Shown: positions 46,216 to 56,178, counted from the first letter of the stretch. The stretch: DNA of 64,000 nucleotides from Brachybacterium sacelli (GCF_017876545.1 NZ_JAGIOD010000001.1:2108001-2172000), one strand, 5' to 3'. Program-made: numbers and translations. Notes: generated from the letters alone by a model not told the origin.

Positions 46216-46226
46216 GCGGGACCGCC

Positions 46227-46742
46227 TCAGATCCCGTCGCCCGAGACGGCCCACAGCCGGCTCGTGCGCTGCCAGGCCATCCGGGCCAGCAGCGCCATCA
46301 GGGCGCCGACCAGCAGCAGCGGCCATCCCGGCTCGAGGCCCGAGGGGTTCCCGTCGGCCAGGGACCACAGGCCGAGCAGCCCCATCAGCGCGACCGAGGC
46401 ACCGACCCCGATCACCCAGACCGCGTGCAGGCTGTGCGCCTCGGTGAGGGCCCACGGCGCCGGGACCGAGCCCTCCGCGCGGGCGGCGCGGCGGGCGGCC
46501 AGGCGCAGCAGCTGCGCCACCCTCGTCGCCGAGAAGCCGCCGAGAGCCAGGGCCGCCGCCAGGACCAGGCCGGCCATCGGTCGGGCCCGACCGTCGGCCG
46601 GGTCGATCCCGATCACGCGCACGACCTCGAGGACCATCGCCCCCACGCCCAGGGCCGCCACGAGCACGGGCGGGGCCAGCGACGGGCTCGCCGGCGCGCC
46701 GTCCCGCGGATCGCTGTCGCCGGGGGCGTGCACGGGGCTCAT
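46227..46742 (-). CDS. Hypothetical four-TM membrane protein
   Basis: A 171-residue protein with four predicted membrane segments (PVLVAALGVGAMVLEVVRVI, MAGLVLAAALALGGF, AVWVIGVGASVALMGLLGLW, PLLLVGALMALLARM). No family recognised. TACGGT lies 6 nt before its ATG on the minus strand, back-to-back with the GuaB3-family promoter. Confidence 0.65.
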   Translation of the reverse strand: MSPVHAPGDSDPRDGAPASPSLAPPVLVAALGVGAMVLEVVRVIGIDPADGRARPMAGLVLAAALALGGFSATRVAQLLRLAARRAARAEGSVPAPWALTEAHSLHAVWVIGVGASVALMGLLGLWSLADGNPSGLEPGWPLLLVGALMALLARMAWQRTSRLWAVSGDGI

Positions 46743-46748
46743 CGCTTC

Positions 46749-46754
46749 ACCGTA
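46749..46754 (-). promoter_or_regulatory. -10 box of the four-TM protein gene
   Basis: TACGGT on the minus strand, 6 nt from the ATG at 46742. Only 29 bp separate it from the divergent TAGACT box. Confidence 0.4.
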
Positions 46755-46783
46755 GCCGGGCCGTGCGACCTCGTGGCCGACGG

Positions 46784-46789
46784 TAGACT
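46784..46789 (+). promoter_or_regulatory. -10 box of the GuaB3-family gene
   Basis: TAGACT, 6 nt before GTG 46796. This spacing favours the GTG over the adjacent ATG (46799). Confidence 0.5.
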
Positions 46790-46795
46790 CCCCGT

Positions 46796-47908
46796 GTGAT
46801 GAGCGAGATCGAGATCGGCCGGAACAAGCGCGGACGCCGCAGCTACAGCTTCGATGACGTCGCGGTGGTGCCCTCCCGGCGCACCCGCGACCCGGAGGAC
46901 GTCTCCACGGCCTGGCAGGTGGACGCCTATCACTTCGACATCCCGATCTTCGCCGCCCCCATGGACTCGCTGATGTCCCCGGAGACCGCGATCGAGCTCG
47001 GGCAGCTCGGCGGACTCGGGGTGCTCGACCTGGAGGGTCTGTGGACCCGCTACGAGGATCCGACGGCCCAGTTCGACCAGGTCGCTGGGGCGTCCGACGA
47101 CCAGGTCGTCGACGTCATGCGGGAGATCTACGCAGAACCGATCAAGCCCGAGCTGATCCGTGACCGCATCCAGCAGCTGCGCGACGCCGGGGTCACCGCC
47201 GCCGGGTCGCTGTCCCCGCAGCGCACCCAGGAGCACTGGCGGACCGTCGTCGACGCGGGCGTGGACCTGTTCTTCATCCGTGGCACCACCGTCTCCGCCG
47301 AGCACGTCTCGACGGGACGGGAGCCGCTGAACCTCAAGAGATTCATCTACGAGCTCGACGTCCCGGTCATCGTCGGCGGCTGCGCCACCTACACGGCCGC
47401 CCTGCACCTGATGCGCACCGGCGCCGCCGGTGTGCTGGTCGGCTTCGGCGGCGGCGCCTCGCAGACCACCGAGGAGACCCTCGGCATCTCGGTGCCGCTG
47501 GCGAGCGCGGTGGCCGACGTCGCCGCCGCCCGCCGCGACTACATGGACGAGTCCGGGGGCCGCTACGTGCACGTCATCGCCGACGGCGGCCTCGGTCGCT
47601 CGGGCGACATCGTCAAGGCCGTCGCCTGCGGCGCCGACGGGTTGATGGTGGGGGCGGCGCTCGCCCGCGCCGAGGAGGCGCCCGGCCGCGGTCACCACTG
47701 GGGCAGCGAGGCGCACCACCCGACCCTCACCCGCGGCCACCGTGTCGACGTGACGACGGCGGCCCCGCTCGAGCAGATCCTCTTCGGGCCCTCCCTCGGG
47801 GCCGACGGCACCACCAACCTGGTCGGCGCCCTGCGCCACGCGATGGCCACCACCGGGTACACGGACCTCAAGGAGTTCCAGCGCATCGAGGTCGTCACCA
47901 CGGTGTGA
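46796..47908 (+). CDS. GuaB3-family IMP dehydrogenase-related protein
   Basis: A 370-residue TIM-barrel protein of the actinobacterial IMPDH-related family (GuaB3 in mycobacteria). It begins IEIGRNKRGRRSYSFDDVAVV and lacks CBS domains. At the position of the IMPDH catalytic loop it reads VGFGGGASQTTEETLGISVP, with no cysteine, so canonical IMPDH chemistry is unlikely there. The phosphate-binding part is kept (IADGGLGRSGDIVKAVACGAD). Function unproven; a regulatory or alternative purine role is possible. Convergent with a minus-strand gene. Confidence 0.92.
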   Translation: MMSEIEIGRNKRGRRSYSFDDVAVVPSRRTRDPEDVSTAWQVDAYHFDIPIFAAPMDSLMSPETAIELGQLGGLGVLDLEGLWTRYEDPTAQFDQVAGASDDQVVDVMREIYAEPIKPELIRDRIQQLRDAGVTAAGSLSPQRTQEHWRTVVDAGVDLFFIRGTTVSAEHVSTGREPLNLKRFIYELDVPVIVGGCATYTAALHLMRTGAAGVLVGFGGGASQTTEETLGISVPLASAVADVAAARRDYMDESGGRYVHVIADGGLGRSGDIVKAVACGADGLMVGAALARAEEAPGRGHHWGSEAHHPTLTRGHRVDVTTAAPLEQILFGPSLGADGTTNLVGALRHAMATTGYTDLKEFQRIEVVTTV

Positions 47909-47930
47909 GACCCCGCGCGGGGCGGTCTCA
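47906..47930. terminator. Bidirectional terminator-like hairpin
   Basis: TGAGACC / GGTCTCA arms around an 11-nt GC-rich centre, overlapping both stop codons of the convergent GuaB3-family and 47928-48473 genes. Confidence 0.6.
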
Positions 47931-48473
47931 GGAGCGCACGCGCGCGATGATCCCCCAGATCAGCAGGATCACCGCGATCAGGCCCAGCCCGATCGGGATC
48001 ACGAGACCGACGCCGAGGCCGATGAGCGTCCCCATCATGCCGACATCGGCCACCGCGACGTCGGAGGCTCCCTCACAGGAGAGGGTGACCTCCTGATCGG
48101 AGGTGACGGTGACGCTGCCGACCGGTGAGTACTCGGCGCCGTCGACCGTCGTGGGGACGGTGGTCCCCTCCGGCTCCCAGACCGCGTCGGCACCGCCCTC
48201 GGCGGTGCAGGAGACCGAGCCCGCCTCCGCCGTCGGGACGTACACGTAGTGCAGCGAGGACGCCGAGGCGTCGAAGGTGCCCGATGCTCCGCCGAGCGAC
48301 ACCGGGGTCGCGGACAGCAGCGCGACGACGGCGACGGCGAGGCCGGCGACGAAGGGCATCACGATCAGCCCGATGCCGTTGGCGATGATCCCCAGGGCCC
48401 CGAAGACGATCCGCTTCATGCCCCGCTTCCTGCGAGGTGCCTGGTATGTGCCGTAGGGCGCCTGGTATGCCAC
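47928..48473 (-). CDS. Hypothetical membrane-anchored protein
   Basis: A 181-residue protein. It has a basic N-terminus (YQAPRRKRGMKR), a long hydrophobic segment (VFGALGIIANGIGLIVMPFV and following), an extracytoplasmic domain of about 85 residues with two cysteines (VSCTAEGG and LSCEGAS, possibly a disulfide), and a C-terminal membrane segment (IPIGLGLIAVILLIWGIIA). No family recognised. The GTG at 48473 follows a GGGGGAA stretch. Confidence 0.65.
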   Translation of the reverse strand: MAYQAPYGTYQAPRRKRGMKRIVFGALGIIANGIGLIVMPFVAGLAVAVVALLSATPVSLGGASGTFDASASSLHYVYVPTAEAGSVSCTAEGGADAVWEPEGTTVPTTVDGAEYSPVGSVTVTSDQEVTLSCEGASDVAVADVGMMGTLIGLGVGLVIPIGLGLIAVILLIWGIIARVRS

Positions 48474-48530
48474 CTGTTCCCCCTGAGTGTCGTGGTCGGG
48501 TCCCTGCAGGATACGGGGCGTCGCCGCCGC

Positions 48531-49754
48531 TCAGGCGCCCTCGCGGGCCACCGCGGCGGCCTGCTGCGCGATCGAGAGCTCCTCGTTGGTCGGCACGATC
48601 ATCACCAGCACCCGCGAGTCCGGCGTCGAGATCACGCGCGGCTCCGCGCTGCGGGCGGCGTTCGCCGCGGGATCCAGCTCGATGCCGAGCTCCTCGAGGC
48701 CGGTCAGCAGGCGCTCGCGCACCATCGGGACGTTCTCGCCGATGCCGGCGGTGAAGGTCAGCACGTCCAGACCGCCGAGGACGAAGGTGTAGGAGCCCAG
48801 GTACTTGCGCAGACGGTGCACGTAGATGTCGGTGGCCAGGGTCGCGGCCTCGTCCCCGGCCTCGACCGCGGCCGTGATGTCACGGAAGTCGCTCATCCCG
48901 CACATGCCCATCATCCCGGAGCGCTTGTTGAGGATGTCGTCGATCTCCGCGGGGCCGATGCCGGCGCGGCGGTGGAGGTGGAAGTAGATCGTCGGGTCGA
49001 TGTCGCCGGTGCGGGTGCCCATCACCAGGCCCTCCAGCGGGGTGAGACCCATCGAGGTCTCCACCGCCCGGTCGCCGCGCACCGCCGAGGCCGACGCCCC
49101 GTTGCCCAGGTGCAGCACGATCTGGCGCAGGCCCTCGACGTCCCGACCCTGCGCCGCCAGCAGCTCGGAGACGGTGGCCGAGACGTACTGGTGGCTGGTG
49201 CCGTGGGCACCGTAACGGCGCACCTTGTACTCCGTCGCGATCTCGCGGTTCAGTGCGTAGTTCGCGGCGGCCTCGGGCAGGCTCGTGAAGAACGCGGTGT
49301 CGAAGACCGCGATGTGCGGCACGTTCGGCAGCAACTGCTTCGCCCCGTCGATCCCCTCGACGGCCGCGTAGTTGTGCAGCGGGGCGAGCTTGCCGAGATC
49401 GTGGATGTCCCATCGCACCTGGTCGTCGATGAGCACGGGCTCGGCGTAGCGGGCGCCGCCCTGGACCACCCGGTGGCCGACGGCGCGGATCCGGTCCTCG
49501 CTCAGCGCCAGGTCCACGTCCTCGAACAGCTGCTGGACGATCCTCATCGCCTCGACGTGGTCGGGGACGGGCCCGGTGACGTCGGATTCCCGCTCGCCGG
49601 CGGTGATCGACGCGGTGCCCTGGTCCTGACCCACCCGCTCGACGATGCCGGCCGCGTCGACCGTCCCGTCGGACGGGGCCAGCAGCTGGAACTTCAGCGA
49701 GGACGAGCCGGAGTTGATGACGAGGACGCGGGCGTCGGACGAGGTGTCGGTCAT
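48531..49754 (-). CDS. ackA: Acetate kinase
   Basis: A 407-residue acetokinase interconverting acetate/ATP and acetyl phosphate. It has NSGSSSLKFQLL at the start, FDTAFF and the conserved HLGNGAS region, then VMGTRTGDIDP. AGGAG precedes the ATG. It lies 25 bp after pta, the usual actinobacterial pair for acetate overflow and scavenging. The kinase gene itself is intact, although pta is interrupted. Confidence 0.97.
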   Translation of the reverse strand: MTDTSSDARVLVINSGSSSLKFQLLAPSDGTVDAAGIVERVGQDQGTASITAGERESDVTGPVPDHVEAMRIVQQLFEDVDLALSEDRIRAVGHRVVQGGARYAEPVLIDDQVRWDIHDLGKLAPLHNYAAVEGIDGAKQLLPNVPHIAVFDTAFFTSLPEAAANYALNREIATEYKVRRYGAHGTSHQYVSATVSELLAAQGRDVEGLRQIVLHLGNGASASAVRGDRAVETSMGLTPLEGLVMGTRTGDIDPTIYFHLHRRAGIGPAEIDDILNKRSGMMGMCGMSDFRDITAAVEAGDEAATLATDIYVHRLRKYLGSYTFVLGGLDVLTFTAGIGENVPMVRERLLTGLEELGIELDPAANAARSAEPRVISTPDSRVLVMIVPTNEELSIAQQAAAVAREGA

Positions 49755-49779
49755 GGGACGGTCAGCTCCTGGAAGTGGA

Positions 49780-51876
49780 TCAGCGGGCGGGGGCGGCCGA
49801 GGCGCGGGCCGATTCCGCCTGGGCCTGGATGGCGGTGATGACGACCGTGTTGATGATGTCGTCGACGAGCGCGCCGCGGGAGAGGTCGTTGACCGGTTTG
49901 TTCAGGCCCTGCAGCACGGGGCCGATGGCGATCGCCCCGGCGGAGCGCTGCACGGCCTTGTAGGTGTTGTTGCCCGTGTTGAGATCGGGGAACACGAACA
50001 CGGTGGCGCGGCCGGCGACGGAGGAGTCCGGCAGCTTGGTCTTGGCCACCGAGGCGTCCACGGCGGCGTCGTACTGGATCGGCCCTTCGACGTCGAGGTG
50101 CGGTGCGGCCGCGCGCACGAGCGCGGTGGCCTCGCGGACCTTGTCGACGTCGGCCCCGGTCCCCGAGGTGCCGGTGGAGTAGGACAGCATCGCCACCCGC
50201 GGGGCGACGCCGAACTGCTCAGCGGTCTCGGCGGACTGCGCGGCGATGTCGGCCAGCTGCTCGGCGGTGGGATCGGGGTTCACGGCGCAGTCGCCGTAGA
50301 CCAGCACCCTGTCCTCCAGGGCCATCAGGAAGACGGAGGAGACGATCTGCGCGCCCGGTTTGGTCTTGATGATCTCGAAGGAGGGACGGATCGTGTGGGC
50401 CGTCGAGTGCGTCGCGCCGGAGACCATCCCGTCGGCCTCTCCCATCTGCACCATCATGGTGCCGAAGTAGGAGACGTCCTGGACCCGCTCGCGGGCCTGC
50501 TCAAGGGTGACACCCTTCTTCGCCCGCAGCCGGGCGTACTCGGCGGCGTAGCGCTCGACGTGCTCCGTATCGCGCGGGGAGACGATCCGGGCCTCGGAGA
50601 TGTCGTGACCCAGCTGCGAGGCACGGGATCGGATCTGGTTCTCCTCGCCCAGCAGGATCAGGTCCGCCACGCCGCGGGCGAGGATCGCCTCGGCGGCCGC
50701 GATGAGGCGCGGCTCCTCGCCCTCGGGCAGCACGATCGTCTTCTTCTCGCCGCGGGCACGGGTCAGCAGCTCGAACTCGAACATCATCGGGGTGACGACC
50801 TCGCTGCGGGTCACCTCGAGCGCGGCCAGCACCTCGGAGGTGGGCAGGTGCTCGGCGACGGCGCGCCGGGCGGCGTCCATCTTCTGTGCGCTGCCCGCCA
50901 ACAGACGGCCCCGGGTGAGGTCGACCTGCCGGGCGGTGTCGAAGGTCGAGAGGTCGGTGGCGATGACCGGCAGGTCCTACTGGACGCCGGAGACCAGGCG
51001 GCTGACCTCCTCGGGGACGTCGTAGCCGCCGGTCAGCACGATCGAGGACAGCGACGGGAAGGTGCCGGACTGCTGCGCCATGACCAGGCCGGGAAGCAGG
51101 TCGTAGCGGTCGCCGGGGGCGATCACCGTGCAGTTCTCGGTGAGGCGGCTGAGCACGTTGGGCAGGCTCATCGCCGCGATGACGGTGCCGAGGGCCACGC
51201 GGTCCATCCATTCCGGGTTGCCCTGCAGGAGCGTGCCGCCGACGGCGTCCTTCACCTCCTGCACGGTCGGCGCCATGATCACGGGATTCTCGGGGATCAC
51301 GGCGACCAGCGCCCCGCCGACCTTCGTGCCGACGGCAGCCTCGATCGCCTCGAGCGACTCGTCCTCTGCGCGGTTGACGACCACCGCGATCGGGGCGGCG
51401 TGATGGCTGCCGAACTCGCCGGAGGAGACCGCGGCCAGGGCCGCGATCTGGTCGGGGCTGCGGTTCAGGCCGGACAGCACGAGGACGACGGGGGCGCCCA
51501 TGTTCGCGGCGACCTCGGCGTTGAACGCCATCTCCGTCGGGTTGGCCAGGTCGTCGTAGTCGCTGCCGAGCACGACGAGCATCGAGTAGCGCTCGGCCAG
51601 GTCCCGGTAGCGGCTCAGGATGCGTTCGTGCGCCGCGTCCGGGTCCGACAGCAGCAGCTGGTGGTCCACCCCGATGGCGTCGAAGTACTCCTGCTCGACG
51701 GCGGGGTGCGAGGTGAGCAGGTCGACCGCGTAATCGCGGGCATGGTCGGCCTTGACGACGGGGCGGTAGACCCCGACGCGGTCGGAGCGGGAGGCGAGGG
51801 CTTCGAGCAGACCGAAAGCCACCATCGACTTCCCGGTCCGTCCCTCCGGACTGGCGATATACACACTCTGGGTCAC
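49780..51876 (-). pseudogene. pta: Phosphate acetyltransferase interrupted by an in-frame amber codon
   Basis: The frame encodes a long-type Pta of about 698 residues. It has an N-terminal P-loop/DRTGG half (SPEGRTGKSMVAFGLLEA ... LTGGYDVPEEVSRLVSGVQ) and a C-terminal PTA_PTB catalytic half (MMFEFELLTRARGEKKTIVLPEG ... DLNTGNN). A TAG codon at 50979-50977 separates them after residue 299, with homology continuing in the same frame (DLPVIATDLSTFDTA). A single C-to-T change from CAG would explain it. The catalytic half could be made separately from TTG 50901 or ATG 50880, but no good ribosome site precedes them. Start GTG 51876 is supported by TATGCT 7 nt upstream. Confidence 0.88.
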
Positions 51877-51883
51877 GCCACTC

Positions 51884-51889
51884 AGCATA
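51884..51889 (-). promoter_or_regulatory. -10 box of pta-ackA
   Basis: TATGCT on the minus strand, 7 nt before GTG 51876. It covers the alternative ATG at 51888, arguing against that start. Confidence 0.45.
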
Positions 51890-52058
51890 GGTGCGCCCGG
51901 GCTCAGCGACAGGGGATCGAGCAGAGCGGACCTGCGTGCGGGCGTGATCACCGCGATCCGACGGGACCTGCGTCCCGTCGGCCCGGGCAGATCGGTCACA
52001 GTCCGCGGACTGTGGCGGCGTGACCGATCGCCCATCGTGCGGTCCCAGGCGCGACTCG

Positions 52059-52064
52059 TACGAT
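52059..52064 (+). promoter_or_regulatory. -10 box of the SURF1 gene
   Basis: TACGAT, 6 nt before the ATG at 52071, no Shine-Dalgarno. Confidence 0.5.
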
Positions 52065-52070
52065 GAGGTC

Positions 52071-52994
52071 ATGCTCCGCACCGCCCTCCGCCCGCGCTTC
52101 CTCGGGCTGCTCGCCCTGATGGTGGTGGCGACTCTCGTGTGCGGGTTGCTCGCCAGCTGGCAGTGGGACCGGGCGCATCAGGCGATCACCGACGAGGCCG
52201 ACGGCGCCGAGCGTCGCGGCGACCTCGAGGAGGTGCTCGACGTCGGCGAGGCGGTCACCAATGCGATCGTCGGCGACATCGTCACCGCGACGGGGCACTA
52301 CGACCCGGATGAGCAGGTCGTCGTTCCCGGGCGCAACATCGACGGCACCGACGCGGCCATCGTCGTCACGGCCCTGCAGGTCGACCTCGCCGACGGCTCC
52401 ACCGCCCGCCTGCCGGTGGCACGCGGCTGGGTTCCGGCCGACGAGCTCACCGGGCCCGACGGCGAGATCGATCCCACGCTCGCCCCGGAGGTGCCCGCGG
52501 GCGAGGTCGAGGTGACCGGCCGGCTCGAGGCCAGCGAATCCGCCTCGGGCGGGGTCGATAACGGCGTGGTCGAGGAGATCGCCACCCCGATGCTGGTCAA
52601 CGAGTGGGGATCACCCATGTACTCCGGCTACCTCGCACAGGTCGACCCGAACGCGGGGCTGCAGCCGATGCCGGAGGCCGAGTCCGACTTCAGCAAGGGG
52701 CTGAACTGGCAGAACATCGGATACTCCTTCCAGTGGGTCCTGTTCGGCGGCTTCTTCCTCTACCTGTGGTGGCGCTCCGTGCGCACCGCGTACCTCGACG
52801 AGCTCGCCGCGCGGCGCGAGGCGATGGAGGAGTCCCTGCGGGGCAACGGGCCGACAGAGTCCTCGGAGCCCGCCGAGCCCGCTGAGTCCGCTGAGTCTGC
52901 TGACCCCGCGTCCGGAACCCCCCGTGAGCCGGCCGTCGCCGGCTCCTCCTCTCCCACCGCTTCCACTTCTCCGACCCCCGACAAGGACGTGTGA
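52071..52994 (+). CDS. SURF1-family cytochrome oxidase assembly protein
   Basis: A 307-residue membrane protein. First membrane segment LLALMVVATLVCGLLASWQW (about residues 10-30), a large external domain with the SURF1 features GHYDPDEQVVVPGRNIDG and LPVARGWVP, a second segment (YSFQWVLFGGFFLYLWW), and a Glu/Pro/Ser-rich cytoplasmic tail. SURF1 proteins help insert heme into aa3-type oxidases. No oxidase gene is in the window. The start at 52071 was chosen over the longer frame because of the -10 box. Confidence 0.9.
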   Translation: MLRTALRPRFLGLLALMVVATLVCGLLASWQWDRAHQAITDEADGAERRGDLEEVLDVGEAVTNAIVGDIVTATGHYDPDEQVVVPGRNIDGTDAAIVVTALQVDLADGSTARLPVARGWVPADELTGPDGEIDPTLAPEVPAGEVEVTGRLEASESASGGVDNGVVEEIATPMLVNEWGSPMYSGYLAQVDPNAGLQPMPEAESDFSKGLNWQNIGYSFQWVLFGGFFLYLWWRSVRTAYLDELAARREAMEESLRGNGPTESSEPAEPAESAESADPASGTPREPAVAGSSSPTASTSPTPDKDV

Positions 52995-52997
52995 CCC

Positions 52998-53411
52998 GTG
53001 CCCACCCCCCGCCCCCTGGACGATGTCGCCTGCAGGACCTCCTTCGCCCGCTTCCGCGTGGCCTCGATCGTGGAGGGCATCGCGCTGCTCGTGCTGGTGA
53101 CCATCATGATCATGCGCTACGTCGTGTTCGGCGGCGACGCCTGGTTCACCTCGACCTCCCCGCTGTGGGAGCACGTCTCCTCGGTGTGGTCGCCGATCCA
53201 CGGGCTGATCTACATGATCTACGTGATCCTCGGCTTCGACCTGTGGCTGAAGATGCGCTGGGCGCTGCCGAGGATGCTCCTGCTGATGTTCTTCGGCGTG
53301 GTCCCGGTGCTGTCCTTCTTCGGGGAGCGCTGGACCCATCAGCAGGTGGAGGTGGACCTGCAGCAGCGACCCACCCTCCAGGACGAGGCGGAGGCGGCGC
53401 CGGGCGCCTGA
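52998..53411 (+). CDS. DUF3817 membrane protein
   Basis: A 137-residue protein with three membrane segments (VEGIALLVLVTIMIMRYVV, SPIHGLIYMIYVILGFDLWL, MLLLMFFGVVPVLSFFGERW), the DUF3817 pattern that includes a conserved GER motif. Often located between SURF1 and guaA in actinobacteria, as here. GTG start 3 bp after the SURF1 stop. Role unknown. Confidence 0.85.
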   Translation: MPTPRPLDDVACRTSFARFRVASIVEGIALLVLVTIMIMRYVVFGGDAWFTSTSPLWEHVSSVWSPIHGLIYMIYVILGFDLWLKMRWALPRMLLLMFFGVVPVLSFFGERWTHQQVEVDLQQRPTLQDEAEAAPGA

Positions 53412-53608
53412 ACGCACCGTCCGCTGCGGACTCGTCGGTGTCTTGACGAGAAAGGTGCGGGTTCGGTGGCACCTTCTACGGCGCGGCGACCTCGATCACG
53501 AGGATGCGGGAGCCTGCGGATCGGGTCGGGTGCTCGGTGGCGTTCCGGGGTGACGAGGATTGCCCCCTCATCGCCCGGACGGGGGCTCCGTCCGGCCCGG
53601 CGCCCCCG

Positions 53609-53614
53609 TAGACT
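53609..53614 (+). promoter_or_regulatory. -10 box of guaA
   Basis: TAGACT, 7 nt before GTG 53622. The 210 bp between the DUF3817 gene and guaA otherwise show nothing recognisable. Confidence 0.5.
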
Positions 53615-53621
53615 CGGCCAC

Positions 53622-55232
53622 GTGACCGACACCGACCAGCGCCCCGTCCTCGTCGTCGACTTCGGCGCCCAGTACGCCCAGCTCATCGCCCGCCGCGTCC
53701 GGGAGGCCCGGGTCTACTCCGAGATCGTGCCCCACACGATGGACGCGGAGCAGATCCTCGCCAAGGACCCGCGCGCGATCATCCTCTCCGGCGGGCCCAG
53801 CTCCGTCTACGCCGAGGGTGCCCCGCGCCTCGACCGCGCCCTGCTCGAGGCCGGGGTGCCGGTGCTGGGGCTGTGCTACGGCTTCCAGTCCATGGCCGCG
53901 GCGCTGGAGGGCACCGTCGCCGCCAACGGTGTGCGCGAGTACGGCGCGACCCGTCTCGAGGCCGTCGACGGCAGCTCGCGCCTGCTGGCCGAGCAGGACG
54001 TCGACCAGAACGTGTGGATGAGCCACGGCGACTCCGTGACCGCCGCCCCCGAGGGGTTCCGGGTGGTCGCGACCTCCACCGCGAGCCCCGTCGCCGCCTT
54101 CGAGCACCCCGAGAAGTGCCTCTACGGCGTGCAATGGCACCCCGAGGTCGGCCACTCCGACCGCGGGCAGGAGGTGCTGGAGAACTTCCTGTACCGGGGC
54201 GCGGGGATCGAACCGTCCTGGACCACCGGCAACGTCATCGACGAGCAGGTCGAGCGGATACGCGCCCAGGTCGGCGACGGCGCCGCCATCTGCGCCCTCT
54301 CCGGCGGCGTCGATTCCGCGGTGGCCGCCGCGCTCGTGCAGCGCGCGATCGGCGACCGGCTCACCTGCGTGTACGTCAATCACGGCCTGATGCGCCAGGA
54401 CGAGTCCGCGCAGATCGAGAAGGCCTTCGGCGAGTCCACCGGCGGGGCGAAGCTGGTCGTGGTCGATGCCGAGGAGCAGTTCCTCGCCGCGCTCGCCGGG
54501 GTCACCGATCCCGAGGCCAAGCGCAAGATCATCGGGCACGAGTTCATCCGCACCTTCGAGCAGGCGCAGGAGGACATCCTGCGGGAGCAGGGCGTCGTGG
54601 AGGGAGACGGTGCCGGGACGCACACGGCGACCTCCGGAGCGAAGGCGTTCCTCGTCCAGGGCACCCTGTACCCCGATGTCGTCGAGTCCGGCGGGGGAGA
54701 GGGCGCGGCGAACATCAAGAGCCACCACAACGTCGGCGGGCTGCCCGAGGATCTCTCCTTCGAGCTGGTCGAGCCGCTGCGCACCCTGTTCAAGGACGAG
54801 GTGCGCGCCGTCGGCTCCGAGCTGGGCCTGCCTGATGACATCGTCTGGCGCCAGCCCTTCCCGGGCCCCGGCCTGGGCATCCGCATCATCGGCGAGGTCA
54901 CCAGGGAGCGTCTGGACATCCTGCGGGCCGCCGACGCCATCGCCCGCGCCGAGCTCACCGCCGCCGGGCTGGACCGCACCATCTGGCAGTGCCCCGTCGT
55001 GCTGCTGGCCGACGTCCGCTCTGTGGGCGTGCAGGGCGATGGCCGCACCTACGGCCACCCCGTCGTGCTGCGTCCCGTCACCAGCGACGACGCCATGACC
55101 GCCGACTGGGCCAAGGTGCCCTACGACGTGCTCAGCCGCATCTCGACGCGCATCACGAACGAGGTCAGCGAGATCAATCGCGTCACCCTCGACATCACCT
55201 CCAAGCCCCCGGGGACCATCGAGTGGGAGTGA
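53622..55232 (+). CDS. guaA: GMP synthase (glutamine-hydrolysing)
   Basis: A 536-residue enzyme converting XMP to GMP. The glutaminase domain (about 1-200) has the nucleophile in GLCYGFQS and partners in [12 protein letters not shown]. The ATP-pyrophosphatase domain has the P-loop [10 protein letters not shown], and the C-terminal dimerisation domain ends KPPGTIEWE. The start GTG 53622 ([16 protein letters not shown]) fits the family and the -10 box; about 52 in-frame upstream codons are non-coding. Confidence 0.97.
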   Translation: MTDTDQRPVLVVDFGAQYAQLIARRVREARVYSEIVPHTMDAEQILAKDPRAIILSGGPSSVYAEGAPRLDRALLEAGVPVLGLCYGFQSMAAALEGTVAANGVREYGATRLEAVDGSSRLLAEQDVDQNVWMSHGDSVTAAPEGFRVVATSTASPVAAFEHPEKCLYGVQWHPEVGHSDRGQEVLENFLYRGAGIEPSWTTGNVIDEQVERIRAQVGDGAAICALSGGVDSAVAAALVQRAIGDRLTCVYVNHGLMRQDESAQIEKAFGESTGGAKLVVVDAEEQFLAALAGVTDPEAKRKIIGHEFIRTFEQAQEDILREQGVVEGDGAGTHTATSGAKAFLVQGTLYPDVVESGGGEGAANIKSHHNVGGLPEDLSFELVEPLRTLFKDEVRAVGSELGLPDDIVWRQPFPGPGLGIRIIGEVTRERLDILRAADAIARAELTAAGLDRTIWQCPVVLLADVRSVGVQGDGRTYGHPVVLRPVTSDDAMTADWAKVPYDVLSRISTRITNEVSEINRVTLDITSKPPGTIEWE

Positions 55233-55272
55233 GCTCGTCCTGAGCCGGCGCTGAGGGGTCCGCGCTGCCGCC

Positions 55273-56178
55273 TCACCCCTTGACGGCGCCCTCCGAGAGC
55301 CCGGAGATGAAGTGCCTCTGGTTGAACAGGAACACCAGCAGCACGGGCAGGGTCACGATGATCGCGGCCGCCATCAGCGGCGCGTACTGGATGTTGCCGC
55401 TCTGGGTGAAGCCCGTCAGGGCGAGCTGCACGGTCTGGCTCCGGGGCGAGGAGGAGACGACCAGCGGCCACAGCAGGTCGTCCCAGACCGCCGTGAAGGA
55501 GAAGATCGCGACCACCGCGATGATGGGCCTCGAGATCGGGAGGTAGACCGTCCAGAAGATGCGGAACTCGCTCGCCCCGTCGATGCGGGCGGCCTCCGCC
55601 AGCTCGCGGCTCATGCCCAGATAGAACTGACGCACCAGGAAGATGCTCAACGTCCCGACCAGGTAGGGGATGGCGAGGCCGCCGAGGGTGTCGGTCAGTC
55701 CGCTCCCGCCTCGCCCGAGGGCATCGTTCCCTCCGGCGAAGGGCACGTTCGAGACCATCAGGAACAAGGGGATCAGGGTCACCGCCACCGGGATGGCGGC
55801 CGTGGAGAGCAGGATGTAGAAGACGACCGTGCTGCCCCGGAACGGCAGGTGCGCGAAGGCGTAGCCCGCGGCCACGGCGATCACGCAGTTCGACGCCACG
55901 GCGGCGAGTGCCACGATGACGGAGTTGACGAAGGCGCGGCCCAGGTTCCCGACGGTCAGCGCGGTCATGAAGTTCTCGAACGTCGGCCGGTCCGGCCAGA
56001 GCTTCACCTCGCGGAAGGCGTCCTGCGCCGGGGTGAACGCCAGGGAGACCATCCACAGGAAGGGGAACAGGACGACGATCGTCGCGAGCAGCAGCAGGAC
56101 CAGGTTGACTGCTTTGCTCCGCTCGCTGCGGGAGACCCGGGGTCGCCGGGCCGTCCGGTCGGCGGTGGTGTCGGTCAT
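55273..56178 (-). CDS. Carbohydrate ABC transporter permease (MalG type)
   Basis: A 301-residue permease of the CUT1 group with six membrane segments. The EAA coupling loop is ELAEAARIDGASEFRIFWTVYLP. It ends at the conserved QRHFISGLSEGAVKG typical for MalG-like subunits. The ATG at 56178 overlaps the partner permease stop by 4 bp. No ATPase gene is present in this operon, so a shared MsiK-like ATPase encoded elsewhere is expected. Confidence 0.94.
   Translation of the reverse strand: MTDTTADRTARRPRVSRSERSKAVNLVLLLLATIVVLFPFLWMVSLAFTPAQDAFREVKLWPDRPTFENFMTALTVGNLGRAFVNSVIVALAAVASNCVIAVAAGYAFAHLPFRGSTVVFYILLSTAAIPVAVTLIPLFLMVSNVPFAGGNDALGRGGSGLTDTLGGLAIPYLVGTLSIFLVRQFYLGMSRELAEAARIDGASEFRIFWTVYLPISRPIIAVVAIFSFTAVWDDLLWPLVVSSSPRSQTVQLALTGFTQSGNIQYAPLMAAAIIVTLPVLLVFLFNQRHFISGLSEGAVKG

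Noticed and set aside
55233..55272. Terminator between guaA and the MalG-type gene
   Set aside because: Only a 6-bp AGGGGT/ACCCCT pair with a long loop is present, too weak to support.
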